Assembly: GCA_020026435.1 (NCBI GenBank)
Contig: JAHHQK010000004.1
Coordinates: 1-64,000 of the forward strand
Length of the DNA stretch: 64,000 bases
Direction: 5' to 3'
Source: Alistipes sp.
GTDB taxonomy: Bacteria > Bacteroidota > Bacteroidia > Bacteroidales > Rikenellaceae
Under the pieces are notes generated by a model that was not told where the DNA came from, ran no database searches, and saw nothing but the letters and a program-made list of their open reading frames with translations. Positions 1 through 8,766 of the stretch are shown here, piece by piece (within the stretch, counting starts at the first letter, position 1; every line of letters starts with the position of its first letter). A program made the position numbers and the translations under genes.

Positions 1-62
1 CTCCCCCACCGACACATCCCGATAAAGCCCCCGCACAGATTCAGACTCCAACCCCTACACGA

Positions 63-96
63 AAAAACCCCGCGATCCGAAGACCGCGGGGTTTTC
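63..96. terminator. Bidirectional intrinsic terminator
   Basis: A GC stem (CCCCGCG at 68-74, CGCGGGG at 85-91) is flanked by an A-run on the left and TTTT on the right, so it can end transcription from either side. It lies just beyond the 3' end of the minus-strand phosphoesterase gene. Positions 1-62 show no recognisable gene. Confidence 0.8.
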
Positions 97-125
97 CCGT
101 TAATCATATATCACGGTATTTCCAT

Positions 126-1070
126 TCAAAAATCCCGATTTCCCAACTCATGGGTCAGCGCACGTCCGTATCCTTCGTAGGAAATCCCTCTGGACGAGAG
201 ACGCAACAACGCATAGGCGTTCCTGTCGCCCCCCTCGACCATGGCCTCCAGGGTCACACACGGCAGACCGTCCTTCACCCCGAAATTACCGGGATGGAGA
301 TGTCCGTTGATGTAGGCCTTGACGCATTTGTGGGCCGTCAGCAGTTCCACGATCCGGTCGTCGTTCAAACAGTTGGAGTCAGAGTGGGGATAAATGGGAT
401 GGTGGGCGAAAACCACAACCTTACTCCCTCTTTTACCTGCCTCACAGAGTTTCCGCCGCAGCCATGACATTTGCTCCCGCCCTATGCCTCCATTCCAATT
501 CCGATCATGCCCGCGCCCCACAGCCCTGATGTCGGACTTCATGCGTTCCAGTTCCTTGCGGCGGTTCCGGTCGCCGGGGTGGGTATAGGTCGCTATATCG
601 TTGGTGTCCAAAAACAGAAACATCCATCCGCCGCGCTCGACGGCATAATAGAGGGCCGGCATCCCCAACGCCTCCATCCGTTCCCCGACGTTACATCCGC
701 GGGCAAAGTCGTGGTTGCCCAGCACATGATACAGCGGTGCCTCCACCCGTTCCAGAATGGGCAGCAAGGCCTTCAGATCCTGCGGCGAGCGGTCTGTCAG
801 ATCACCCAGGTCGACCACCATGTCGACTCCGCGCTCATTGAAGAAGGCGATGCTCTCGGAGAGCTTTTCGAGCGACAGACGGAAACGTCGCGGTCCGCGA
901 TCTGCGGCGTCGGCATAGTGTATGTCGCTGAGCAGGCCGATGACCACCTCCTCATCGGAGCGAGTGGGGGCATCAGGCACCTTTTCCACGGTTGCACACT
1001 GTGTGAATGCCCCCAGGGCTATCAACACCCACAACCCGATGCTCCCTACACTCAATCTTACTCGATTCAT
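126..1070 (-). CDS. Secreted metallophosphoesterase, probable lipoprotein
   Basis: This 314-residue protein belongs to the calcineurin-like metallophosphoesterase superfamily. The metal-binding motifs occur in the expected order: SDIH near residues 48-51, GDLTDR near 90, GNHDF near 118, a histidine pair in FAHHP near 225, and GHLHPG near 260. The N-terminus is a hydrophobic signal ending in FTQC, a plausible lipobox with Cys25, so it is probably an exported lipoprotein; a cleaved signal peptide is the alternative. The superfamily hydrolyses phosphomono- or phosphodiesters with a bimetal centre; the substrate cannot be read here. It starts 58 bp downstream of the GH89 gene on the same strand, so co-transcription is likely and a role in dephosphorylating released glycan is possible but unproven. 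Confidence 0.85.
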   Translation of the reverse strand: MNRVRLSVGSIGLWVLIALGAFTQCATVEKVPDAPTRSDEEVVIGLLSDIHYADAADRGPRRFRLSLEKLSESIAFFNERGVDMVVDLGDLTDRSPQDLKALLPILERVEAPLYHVLGNHDFARGCNVGERMEALGMPALYYAVERGGWMFLFLDTNDIATYTHPGDRNRRKELERMKSDIRAVGRGHDRNWNGGIGREQMSWLRRKLCEAGKRGSKVVVFAHHPIYPHSDSNCLNDDRIVELLTAHKCVKAYINGHLHPGNFGVKDGLPCVTLEAMVEGGDRNAYALLRLSSRGISYEGYGRALTHELGNRDF

Positions 1071-1099
1071 AGACCAAATATTTCTGTTTTATGATTGGA

Positions 1100-1121
1100 G
1101 GGGGAGGAATGTCCCTCCCCC
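1100..1121 (-). terminator. GC hairpin between GH89 and phosphoesterase genes
   Basis: GGGGGAGG (1100-1107) pairs with CCTCCCCC (1114-1121) in the 58-bp gap. The minus-strand 3' side lacks a T-run, so it is more likely an attenuating or mRNA-stabilising hairpin than a strong terminator. Confidence 0.35.
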
Positions 1122-1128
1122 CGTGTGT

Positions 1129-3639
1129 TTAAAATTCCAGCATCACACGTCCGGCCGTACGGCCCTTGACGTTCACGACGATCTTGATGGAACAGCCGTT
1201 GTTGCCGCGTTCGGCATCGGTGAAGTTGAAGTCGATGTCGCGGACCTTCGACTGCTCCTCGCCCTCGAACTTGAGGTGCTTGACCACCAATCCGTCCATC
1301 ACGACGATGACCTCCTCGACCTTCATCGGCTCGGCATCCTCGACATAGACCATCTTCAATCCATTCAGACGCTTCAGATCCAACGGATCGACCGTATAGG
1401 TCAGCTGGCGTACCGTCTCCTTGTCCACGTTGAAGAACCACTCCCCCAGGATGTTGCTCTCTCCTGCGACCAAATCCTCGGGGACCGTGCGGCACAGCGA
1501 CACCACGTCCTCGGCACCTTCCCACACATCGGCGTAAGGCTCCACCTCGGAGAATCCGCGGCTATGCTCCACCCAGTTCACTTCCCAGTCGCCCAGCTCG
1601 GGGTACTGACCCGCCAGACGCATCTCCAGCCACTTCTCCCAACGCGGCACATAATAGTCGCGCAGGACGCCCGACCAGACACGGCTCGCATAGTCGTCGA
1701 CGGGAGGGCCCCACACCGTGATGATACGCTTGGCGTTGGACTCGTAGTGATCCTTCTCCTCGGGGGTTGTTCCCGCCTTGCGGGCATACTCCACCCACTT
1801 CTCGGCACGGTGGTGGGGGTGGGAAGTCATCAGACGGTCGGCCTTCAGAGCGATGCGCTTGAAGAGATCGAAATACTCCAGCGCCTCCTGCTCCTTGCCC
1901 ACAAAGAGCAGGTCCTGCACCTTGTTGACCAGCAGCTCCATCTTGCGGCCCGCATAAAGCACCGACCATTCGATCAAGTCGGACTCCATCAGGACATTGT
2001 GCGGCTTGTTCCTGCCCCAGCGGAGCATCGTCTCGACCGCCTCGTAGAGGTGGGGGTTGACCGGTACACTGCCGTTGCGCACCGAACCGGGACGATACAC
2101 CCAGTTGAAACGCGGGTGGCTCACATAGCCCTCATAGACCGACTTGCGCAGACCCTCCCACACGCGGTTGATCTCGGAATCGACCTCACCGTAGCGGTTC
2201 AGGGAGTACTGCGCCAGCCACTCGCCCACATCGGTCTTGTGGTCGCGCCATCCGGCATCGGTGATCAGTTCGAAAACCATCTCGTTGTTCTCGACGCCCT
2301 CGGGAGCCAGTCCATGACCGCAGAGGCGACCTCTGTACTGCGAGTTCAGCGGCACGAGATGGTGGTTGGCGAAGAAATCCAGACATCCCGACACGGTGTT
2401 CTTGCCGCCCATGTTGGGGATGACACTGTAAATCCACGTCGTATTGAAGAATCCCTTGTAATAGTCCCAGTCGAATTCGTTCTGCCAGCAGTATTTGTTG
2501 TAGTTGGCCGCCAGATCCAGCAGGATGATGCCGTCGTCGGGGACCTGCTCCAAAAGAGCCTCCAGCGTCTTGGGCTCCCAGATCTTGCGCGCATAGCCGA
2601 ACATCCATCCCTGCATGACCCACACGGCGTCCTTGTTGCCGGCGTGGATCGACTGATAGAGGCGGTCGCCGTAGAGGCGGAGCATATCATAGCGCTCCTT
2701 CGAGCCGATGGGCGGGAAGGGGATCTCCATCTCGTTGAAACTGTCGGCCAGGTAATACTTGCCCTTGCCGAACTCACGCTCCCACTCCTCGATGAACATC
2801 TTTCCGATCTGGAAGAAGAGCGGATCCTTCGGGTCGATCATCCAGTTCTTGAAACGCTCGCCCCAAAGCGTCTCAGCCAGTTTCAGATCGGGATACAGAC
2901 GCTTGATCGTGCGCGGCACGAAGCCCGCAAAGGCCGGGCAGATGGGTTTCATCCCCAACTCGCGCATACGCTCCAGGATCTTGTGCTGGAGGGCCACCTG
3001 ACCCTTGTGCCAGGCCTCGGACAGAGGTCCGTCGTGGTGACTGATGTTGCCCATACGCATCCACGGCAGGTGGGCCGGGCCGACGAAATATTCGCTGATC
3101 TCGCGGTCGGTCATCCCCAGCTGCTTCCACACCCGGGCCGAGATGGCCTCGTTGGCCACCAGGGCCAGCGGCATATTGATGCCGTGGAGGGCCATCCAGT
3201 CGATCTCCTGCTCCCAGCGTTCCCAGTCCCAGTAGGGAGCCGAGTAGCCGAAGGTGCAGACATTCATGTAATAGTGAAGGTCGACGGGCGAGGTGACTTT
3301 CTTGGTCTTGAGACCGCGCCACGAACGGGGTGCATCGAAGCGTTTGCCGTTCCAAGAGTACATACCCAGGCCGTTGTCCTTCACAAATTCGTAAAATCCG
3401 CGGCAAAGGGCCACATTACTGCTGCCGACGATCAGCAGGCGTCCGTTCTTGAGGATCGAGGTCTCGAACCATTCGCCCGAACCCTCATCGGAGAGCCTCA
3501 GTTCGATGTTGCGGCAGCGGCCGTCGGTAAAGCGGCGGATGATGTCCATCGCGGGATCGGTCTTTTCCCGGGCCGAGACCGGAGAAAACATCGCCCCCAG
3601 AAGGACCGCCAGAAACAGAATCAGGTAGTTTTTCTTCAT
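1129..3639 (-). CDS. Alpha-N-acetylglucosaminidase, GH89 (NAGLU-like)
   Basis: This 836-residue exported enzyme resembles NAGLU family GH89, which removes terminal alpha-linked GlcNAc from heparan sulfate or from the alpha-1,4-GlcNAc cap of mucin O-glycans. Two acidic motifs match the family: NEM with Glu303, and APEG with Glu447, spaced much like the two catalytic glutamates of human NAGLU. The start was placed at the ATG at 3639, which gives a clean signal peptide (MKKNYLILFLAVLLGAMF, then cleavage near SAR); the upstream in-frame extension lacks a signal and looks non-coding. The order is N-terminal alpha/beta domain, central barrel, C-terminal helical domain. It lies between the HTCS and the phosphoesterase, so it is probably a periplasmic trimming enzyme of the neighbouring utilisation locus. 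Confidence 0.92.
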   Translation of the reverse strand: MKKNYLILFLAVLLGAMFSPVSAREKTDPAMDIIRRFTDGRCRNIELRLSDEGSGEWFETSILKNGRLLIVGSSNVALCRGFYEFVKDNGLGMYSWNGKRFDAPRSWRGLKTKKVTSPVDLHYYMNVCTFGYSAPYWDWERWEQEIDWMALHGINMPLALVANEAISARVWKQLGMTDREISEYFVGPAHLPWMRMGNISHHDGPLSEAWHKGQVALQHKILERMRELGMKPICPAFAGFVPRTIKRLYPDLKLAETLWGERFKNWMIDPKDPLFFQIGKMFIEEWEREFGKGKYYLADSFNEMEIPFPPIGSKERYDMLRLYGDRLYQSIHAGNKDAVWVMQGWMFGYARKIWEPKTLEALLEQVPDDGIILLDLAANYNKYCWQNEFDWDYYKGFFNTTWIYSVIPNMGGKNTVSGCLDFFANHHLVPLNSQYRGRLCGHGLAPEGVENNEMVFELITDAGWRDHKTDVGEWLAQYSLNRYGEVDSEINRVWEGLRKSVYEGYVSHPRFNWVYRPGSVRNGSVPVNPHLYEAVETMLRWGRNKPHNVLMESDLIEWSVLYAGRKMELLVNKVQDLLFVGKEQEALEYFDLFKRIALKADRLMTSHPHHRAEKWVEYARKAGTTPEEKDHYESNAKRIITVWGPPVDDYASRVWSGVLRDYYVPRWEKWLEMRLAGQYPELGDWEVNWVEHSRGFSEVEPYADVWEGAEDVVSLCRTVPEDLVAGESNILGEWFFNVDKETVRQLTYTVDPLDLKRLNGLKMVYVEDAEPMKVEEVIVVMDGLVVKHLKFEGEEQSKVRDIDFNFTDAERGNNGCSIKIVVNVKGRTAGRVMLEF

Positions 3640-3664
3640 CAGGTCAAATTTTAGGTCAGTTCTA

Positions 3665-3672
3665 CAAAAATA
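3665..3672 (-). promoter_or_regulatory. Candidate -7 element for GH89 gene
   Basis: The minus strand reads TATTTTTG, a full match to the Bacteroidetes -7 consensus TAnnTTTG, 26 bp before the chosen ATG. No TTTG lies 19-21 bp upstream, which would fit an activator-dependent promoter. Confidence 0.4.
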
Positions 3673-4159
3673 TATCGGGAATCGGCCCTCACGGCCCGTA
3701 ATTCTCCATATTGTCCAAAAGTTACGCAAAGGGATGTGGTTCTCCCCAAAATCGCCCCACCTATTTATATAGGGTGCAACTTTTTGTGTCTCGCCACCCC
3801 GGCCCGCATCCTCCGACTGCAAGGTCTCCACGCTGCGGCACCTTCCTCTGATCCAGCGCACCGCCGCCCCGTCGCGGGGCTTCGGGAGCATTGGCCCGAA
3901 GTCGGGATCCGACTTTCGGTTTTTGAGGACAGCCGCCCCATTGCAGGATTCCACAGGCGGGGATCAACCGCCCGACGGGAAAGATGAAAGGGAAGACATC
4001 CAAAAAAGGAGTTTGTGCAAGGACTCGTTTTTTAGGGTCTTCCCCTCTTTTAAGCAACTAATCACAAATCATCCCTTACGTTACAAAAGTAACCAAACCC
4101 GAGGGTTCAGAGGGTGATCAAGGATTCAAAAATGGTGCTTGGGAGTACGGTTTTCGGGG
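3673..4159. other. Gene-free stretch upstream of GH89 with a near-palindrome
   Basis: No convincing gene is seen between the HTCS stop and the GH89 start; the short open frames here have no signal, motif or ribosome-site support. The clearest structure is the near-palindrome CACCTATTTATATAGGGTG at 3758-3776. Its minus-strand half CACCCTAT also occurs at 8551-8558 in front of susC1. Confidence 0.5.
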
Positions 4160-7100
4160 TTATTCCGCTCCGTCGTCCGTTTTTTCGGGATTTTCACATA
4201 GTGCAGCCCCCTCGCCCACCGGGATGTTGTTGCGGTAATCACTCGGGCGCACATGATAGGATTTCTTGAAGATACGGCTGAAATATTTCGACGAACTGAA
4301 CCCCACGGCATCCGACACGGCCGTGATCGACAGATCGGGACGCTTGCGCAGCAGGACGGCCGCCTTCTTCAGACGCACATCCTGAATAAACTCCATCGGC
4401 GTGTGGCCCGTGATGGCCTTCAGCTTCTGGAAAAGGGTCGTGCGCGAGATGAGCATCTCCTTGATGATGGCCTGCACGCCGAATTCGGGGTCGTCGATAT
4501 TCTGCTCGATGATGTCGATGACCTTCTGCGTGAACTCCTTGTCGAGCTGGTTTCCGGTCAGCATCTCGGAGTTGAGTTGCGACATATTCATGAATTTCTG
4601 TTGCAGAAGCCGGCGATTCTTGACAATGTTGTTGCACCGCGAGAGCAGCAAACGCACCGAGAAGGGCTTGGTGACATAATCGTCGGCCTTGGCGTCGTAG
4701 CCGTCGACGCAGTTCTGCACATCGGTCTTTTCCGAGAGGAGGATCACCGGGATGTGACACGTCTCGAAATTGTCCTTGATGAGGCGGCACAGCTCCGTGC
4801 CGCACATCCCCGGCATGATGATATCACTGACCACCAGGTCGATATCGTTCTGATGGACACAATCCCAGGCCTGCCGTCCGTCCGTGGCCGAGATCACATT
4901 GTAGTAATTCGAGAAGAGCGACACCAGCAGGCGGCGCATCAGGTCGTTGTCCTCGACGATGAGGATCGTCATCTTCTCCTCCTCCTCGTCCTGCACCGGA
5001 AGGTTGAATTCGTTGTCGTCGAAGTGGGTCATCGGCAGACAGTCCGTGCGGATGATGTGGTCCGAGAGCTGCTCCTCGCCGAAGTGGCTCTTGCCGCCGC
5101 GGAACCTCACCGTGAAGGTCGATCCCCGTCCCGGTTCGGACTCCACGCCGATGGTGCCGTGGTGCAGGTCAACAATATCCTTCACAAGCGCAAGACCCAG
5201 CCCCACGCCCAGTTTGTCGGTCGACTGCTTGCCCTGGTAGAAGTTCGTGAAGATGCGCTTGAGATCCTCGCGGTCCATGCCGCACCCCGAATCCTGCACG
5301 CGGATCGCCACATCGCCTCCCCCGCACTCCTCCAGCGAGAGGGTGATGCGTCCGCCGTTGTCGGTGTACTTGAAGGCGTTTGACAACAAGTTATTGAAGA
5401 TCTTATGGACCTGCTTGTAGTCACACCACAGCATGATCCGCGGCGAGGTTTTCTCGAAGCGGAAGTCGATGTTGCGGGCCATGGCGTATTCCTTGAAGTG
5501 GAGGTAGCTCTCGATGGCGATCTCGCAGATGTCGCACTCCGTGACGTGGATCGACAGACGCCCCATGTCGTGCTTGCGGAACTCCATCAGCTCGTAGATC
5601 AGATCCAGCAGCTGGAGACCGCTGTTGTAGATGTCCTGGACCTTTTTCCTCACATCGGCCACAAATTCCTGACGCAGGAGCATCAACTCCAGTTCGCCGG
5701 TGATGATGGCCAACGGGGTACACAGCTCGCGCGAGACGGCATAGATGAACCTCAGTTTCGACTGGTTCATCTCCTTCTCGGCCTGTATGCGGCGGGACTC
5801 GGCCCTCAGGAATTCGCGGGTTCTCATGCGCTCCATGCTCAGCCAGAAGATCCCCCCGAAGAAGGCGAACACGGCCAGCACGTAAAGCCCGTAGGCCAGA
5901 GGCGTGCGGTAGAAGGGGGGATTGATCCTCACCCCGATGCGGGCGATGTCACGGCCCACGGTGTCGTTCTCCGGCTTGATCAGAAGATCGTAATCGCCGG
6001 GAGGCAGGTTGTAAAATTTCAGCACCCGGTCGTCGGCCGAGAGCCTGTGCCATTCGTCCTGTGCGCCCTCCAGGCAGTAGAGGGTGTTGACCCGTTCGAA
6101 TTTGTCGTAGGAGGGGATGAAGAACTCGATGGAGAAGGTATTCTGCTTGCTGTCCAGCTCGATCTGCGAGGTATAGAGCATCGACTCGGAGAGTATGCCG
6201 CTCCCGTCGCCGGGGGTGACCTCCTTGCCGCCCACCCACAGACGGTTGAAGCGGATGGGATACCTCACCTCCTCGCGCCCCTCACGGCTCAGGGGATCGA
6301 AGGCCACCAGGCCATCGTTTCCGCCGATGTAGACCAGGCTGTCCGAGGAGTGGAACAGTGAATTTTCGTTGACGTAGTGCAGCGGGAATCCGTCCTGACG
6401 GGTGCAGTTGCAGAAGGTGTGCTGCTCGATGTCGAAGATCATGTAGCCGAGGTTCGAGGTGGCGATCAGCCGCTGTCCGTCCAGGGAGGCAATACCCAGC
6501 AGATAGTTCGAGCTGATAGGGCTGTTGTGGGTATTGAAGGTCAGGAACTTGCCCGTCGAGGGGTCGAAACGCTTCAATCCGTCCCCGAAGGTGGCCAGCC
6601 ACAGATAGCCGTGGCGGTCCTCCACCATATCGTAGACCACGCACATCCGCGAGGCGGTCTTGCGCGTGAGCTTGGTCTTGAAGCTGCGCAGCTCGCCCGT
6701 CTTGAGGTCGTAGCTGAAGAGCTGGCCGCTGGTAGTCGAGAGCCACAGATGATCCCGCGAGTCGGTAAAAGCCATACGGATGTAGGTCAGATCGAGAAAC
6801 TTCTCGAAGCGGGCCTGCTCGGGGTAGAACTTGAAGACCCCCTCGTAGGAGACCACGATCAGATGGTCCCCACAGGGCACGATCCCGCTGACCACGTTCT
6901 TCAGCCGGAAGTCCGGCGGAGAGGGGATGTCGTATTTCGTGAAACGCATCGTCTCAAGATCCAGGCGGTTCAGACCGTAGAGGTGCGTACCCACCCAGAG
7001 GACATTGCGCAAGGAGTCGTAGCAGAGCGACTTGATGTTGTTGCCGCTAAGCGAGTTGCGGGTCTTGTCGGCCGTGAACCAGCGGTATTGTTCGCGGCGG

Positions 7101-8212
7101 GGGTCATACATCGTCAGTCCGCCGCCCTCGGTGGCGATCCAGATGTTGCGGCGGCCGTCTTCGAGCATACACCTCACCACCGGGAAGCTAAGTCCGCGGT
7201 TGCGCGTCGTCGATGCCTCCAGCACGCGGTAATAGGGTTCGCGAGGGTTGAAATAGTTCACCCCGCCGAAGTAGGTCGCCACCCAGATGTTGCCCCGCGA
7301 ATCGAGGATCAGATCGTAGATCGAGGAACTGTTCAGACCGTCCTTCTCCTCGGTATAATTATAGGTATCGACCACCTCCAGGTCGTGGTTCAAGGTCGAA
7401 AGTCCGTTGTAGGTACCGATCCAGTAGTGGCCCGTGCGATCCTCGACCACCGCACGCACGCGGTTCGACGCCAGACCGTCCCGTGCTCTCAGATGCCTGA
7501 TCTCCACATGATTCCGATCCAGTACACGACACCCATCGTTGCGTGTACCGATGAAGATCCGCCCCTCGGAGTCCTCGCTGATGGAGTTGACCACGATTCC
7601 GGAGACCACGCGGCGGACCTTGCGCGTGGAGGGGTCGCAGTAGTAGACATCGTCAGCAGAGGCCACCCACACCCCCTCGCGGCTGTCAACAAACAGAGCG
7701 TGAAGCTCCTTCTCGACGGCCAGTTGCAGGATCTCGGTGCAGGACATGAAGTCCTCGGCCCAGCGCACCACGGTCTGTCCGTTGATGATGCCGTAGAGTC
7801 CCTTATTGAAGTATATCTCGTTGACCGAGAAGTCATTACCAAACTTCATGCACCGTGCGATGGCATCCGAATGCAGATCCAGCACTTCGAGGCTCTGCTT
7901 GGTCAGCAGGTAGACCTCCCCCGAGGCGTTGCCCGTCACCGAGATCACATGGTTGCACGACAGCGAACGGTCGTTGTTCAGATCCGACAGATAGGTCTTG
8001 ACCCCCAATCCGTTGTACTTGTTCACCCCCATGGGTGTGGCGATCCACACCGCCCCGAACTCGTCCTCGTAGAGCGACAGGGCCGTGTAGTGTGACAATC
8101 CGTTATCCGTCGATATTTTATTGAAAATGATGTTTGCGGCATGGGCCGGGGTCATAAGCCAAAGGGCACATATTACGCAGAGGACACGCAGATATTTCCA
8201 CGCTGAATTCAT
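4160..8212 (-). CDS. Hybrid two-component regulator (HTCS) with H-to-R phosphoacceptor site
   Basis: This 1350-residue protein has the standard HTCS plan. A signal peptide (residues 1-25) precedes a periplasmic two-component propeller made of repeats like the first (GAVWIATPMGVNKYNG), then a Y_Y_Y domain, a membrane segment near 772-793, a HisKA-type helix, HATPase_c with N box (NNLLSNAFKY) and G boxes (DSGCGM, GVGLGLALV), a receiver with phosphoacceptor Asp1130 (VVSDIIMPG), and a C-terminal AraC-type double HTH (about 1245-1345). The odd point is the H box: it reads AVSRELCTPL, so the histidine that is normally autophosphorylated is Arg828 (codon at 5729-5731). Such proteins sense a glycan fragment in the periplasm and activate the adjacent susC operon. 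Loss of the histidine implies a phosphorylation-independent or partner-dependent mode, or a non-functional sensor. Confidence 0.93.
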   Translation of the reverse strand: MNSAWKYLRVLCVICALWLMTPAHAANIIFNKISTDNGLSHYTALSLYEDEFGAVWIATPMGVNKYNGLGVKTYLSDLNNDRSLSCNHVISVTGNASGEVYLLTKQSLEVLDLHSDAIARCMKFGNDFSVNEIYFNKGLYGIINGQTVVRWAEDFMSCTEILQLAVEKELHALFVDSREGVWVASADDVYYCDPSTRKVRRVVSGIVVNSISEDSEGRIFIGTRNDGCRVLDRNHVEIRHLRARDGLASNRVRAVVEDRTGHYWIGTYNGLSTLNHDLEVVDTYNYTEEKDGLNSSSIYDLILDSRGNIWVATYFGGVNYFNPREPYYRVLEASTTRNRGLSFPVVRCMLEDGRRNIWIATEGGGLTMYDPRREQYRWFTADKTRNSLSGNNIKSLCYDSLRNVLWVGTHLYGLNRLDLETMRFTKYDIPSPPDFRLKNVVSGIVPCGDHLIVVSYEGVFKFYPEQARFEKFLDLTYIRMAFTDSRDHLWLSTTSGQLFSYDLKTGELRSFKTKLTRKTASRMCVVYDMVEDRHGYLWLATFGDGLKRFDPSTGKFLTFNTHNSPISSNYLLGIASLDGQRLIATSNLGYMIFDIEQHTFCNCTRQDGFPLHYVNENSLFHSSDSLVYIGGNDGLVAFDPLSREGREEVRYPIRFNRLWVGGKEVTPGDGSGILSESMLYTSQIELDSKQNTFSIEFFIPSYDKFERVNTLYCLEGAQDEWHRLSADDRVLKFYNLPPGDYDLLIKPENDTVGRDIARIGVRINPPFYRTPLAYGLYVLAVFAFFGGIFWLSMERMRTREFLRAESRRIQAEKEMNQSKLRFIYAVSRELCTPLAIITGELELMLLRQEFVADVRKKVQDIYNSGLQLLDLIYELMEFRKHDMGRLSIHVTECDICEIAIESYLHFKEYAMARNIDFRFEKTSPRIMLWCDYKQVHKIFNNLLSNAFKYTDNGGRITLSLEECGGGDVAIRVQDSGCGMDREDLKRIFTNFYQGKQSTDKLGVGLGLALVKDIVDLHHGTIGVESEPGRGSTFTVRFRGGKSHFGEEQLSDHIIRTDCLPMTHFDDNEFNLPVQDEEEEKMTILIVEDNDLMRRLLVSLFSNYYNVISATDGRQAWDCVHQNDIDLVVSDIIMPGMCGTELCRLIKDNFETCHIPVILLSEKTDVQNCVDGYDAKADDYVTKPFSVRLLLSRCNNIVKNRRLLQQKFMNMSQLNSEMLTGNQLDKEFTQKVIDIIEQNIDDPEFGVQAIIKEMLISRTTLFQKLKAITGHTPMEFIQDVRLKKAAVLLRKRPDLSITAVSDAVGFSSSKYFSRIFKKSYHVRPSDYRNNIPVGEGAALCENPEKTDDGAE

Positions 8213-8326
8213 GGATCGGGGTAGTAGTGGTTTTAGGGTGCGACAACAAATTTTCCTTCATCCGAAAGGGGATTTTCCGCCACGTTCGTCCATCCGTTTC
8301 CCGCCACGGTTTTTCCGATTTCACAA

Positions 8327-8358
8327 CAAAGATACATAAAAATTTCCAATGCCTCAAC
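8327..8358 (-). promoter_or_regulatory. HTCS promoter
   Basis: The minus strand has TATCTTTG (8327-8334), a perfect -7 element, and GTTG (8355-8358) 20 bp upstream, three of four bases of the -33 TTTG. It predicts a transcript start near 8320 and a leader of about 110 bases. Confidence 0.65.
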
Positions 8359-8531
8359 ACCCTCCGGAAATTCCTCCGAAATACGCCCGCCAGACCTCCG
8401 AAAACCACCACCCGGGGATCCACCACCCCGTCCTTCGTCCCCCCTTCGGCAAACTTAACGAAACCGTCACCCGGACTTAATGCAGGATTCACAAATCCAC
8501 GCTGAGGATCATTCCGAGGGCTGTTTTCGGC

Positions 8532-8564
8532 CCCGATATGTACTCCCAGCCACCCTATTTGTAC
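8532..8564 (+). promoter_or_regulatory. Candidate HTCS operator: direct repeat upstream of susC1
   Basis: CCCGATATGTAC (8532-8543) and CCCTATTTGTAC (8553-8564) match at 10 of 12 bases with a 21-bp period, two helical turns, in the same orientation. They end 31 bp before the -7 element. Same-face direct repeats just upstream of the promoter are what an AraC-type activator would need. Binding is inferred. Confidence 0.45.
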
Positions 8565-8595
8565 GGAAGGTGAATTCCCTTCATATATAAAACAT

Positions 8596-8603
8596 TATTT
8601 TTG
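8596..8603 (+). promoter_or_regulatory. susC1 operon -7 element
   Basis: TATTTTTG matches TAnnTTTG and predicts a start near 8610 with a leader of about 155 bases. There is no TTTG 19-21 bp upstream, consistent with dependence on an activator at the direct repeat. The long A-rich leader (8620-8766) contains no obvious gene. Confidence 0.5.
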
Positions 8604-8766
8604 CTATCGCTTTCCGGCAAACGAACAGAACCCCAAAAACAATAAAAACCGACTAACTCAAAACAACACTCAAACGAACACAAAAACCACAGAATCCGAC
8701 GGCGAAAAGTCCGCCGGAACAACAATCGAAAAATCCTATTACTCTAAACTTCAATCGTAATTTTTT

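Noticed and set aside
922..3654. 910-codon plus-strand frame opposite the GH89 gene
   Set aside because: Shadow of the true gene caused by GC-biased codon positions; His/Leu/Val-rich without domain features.
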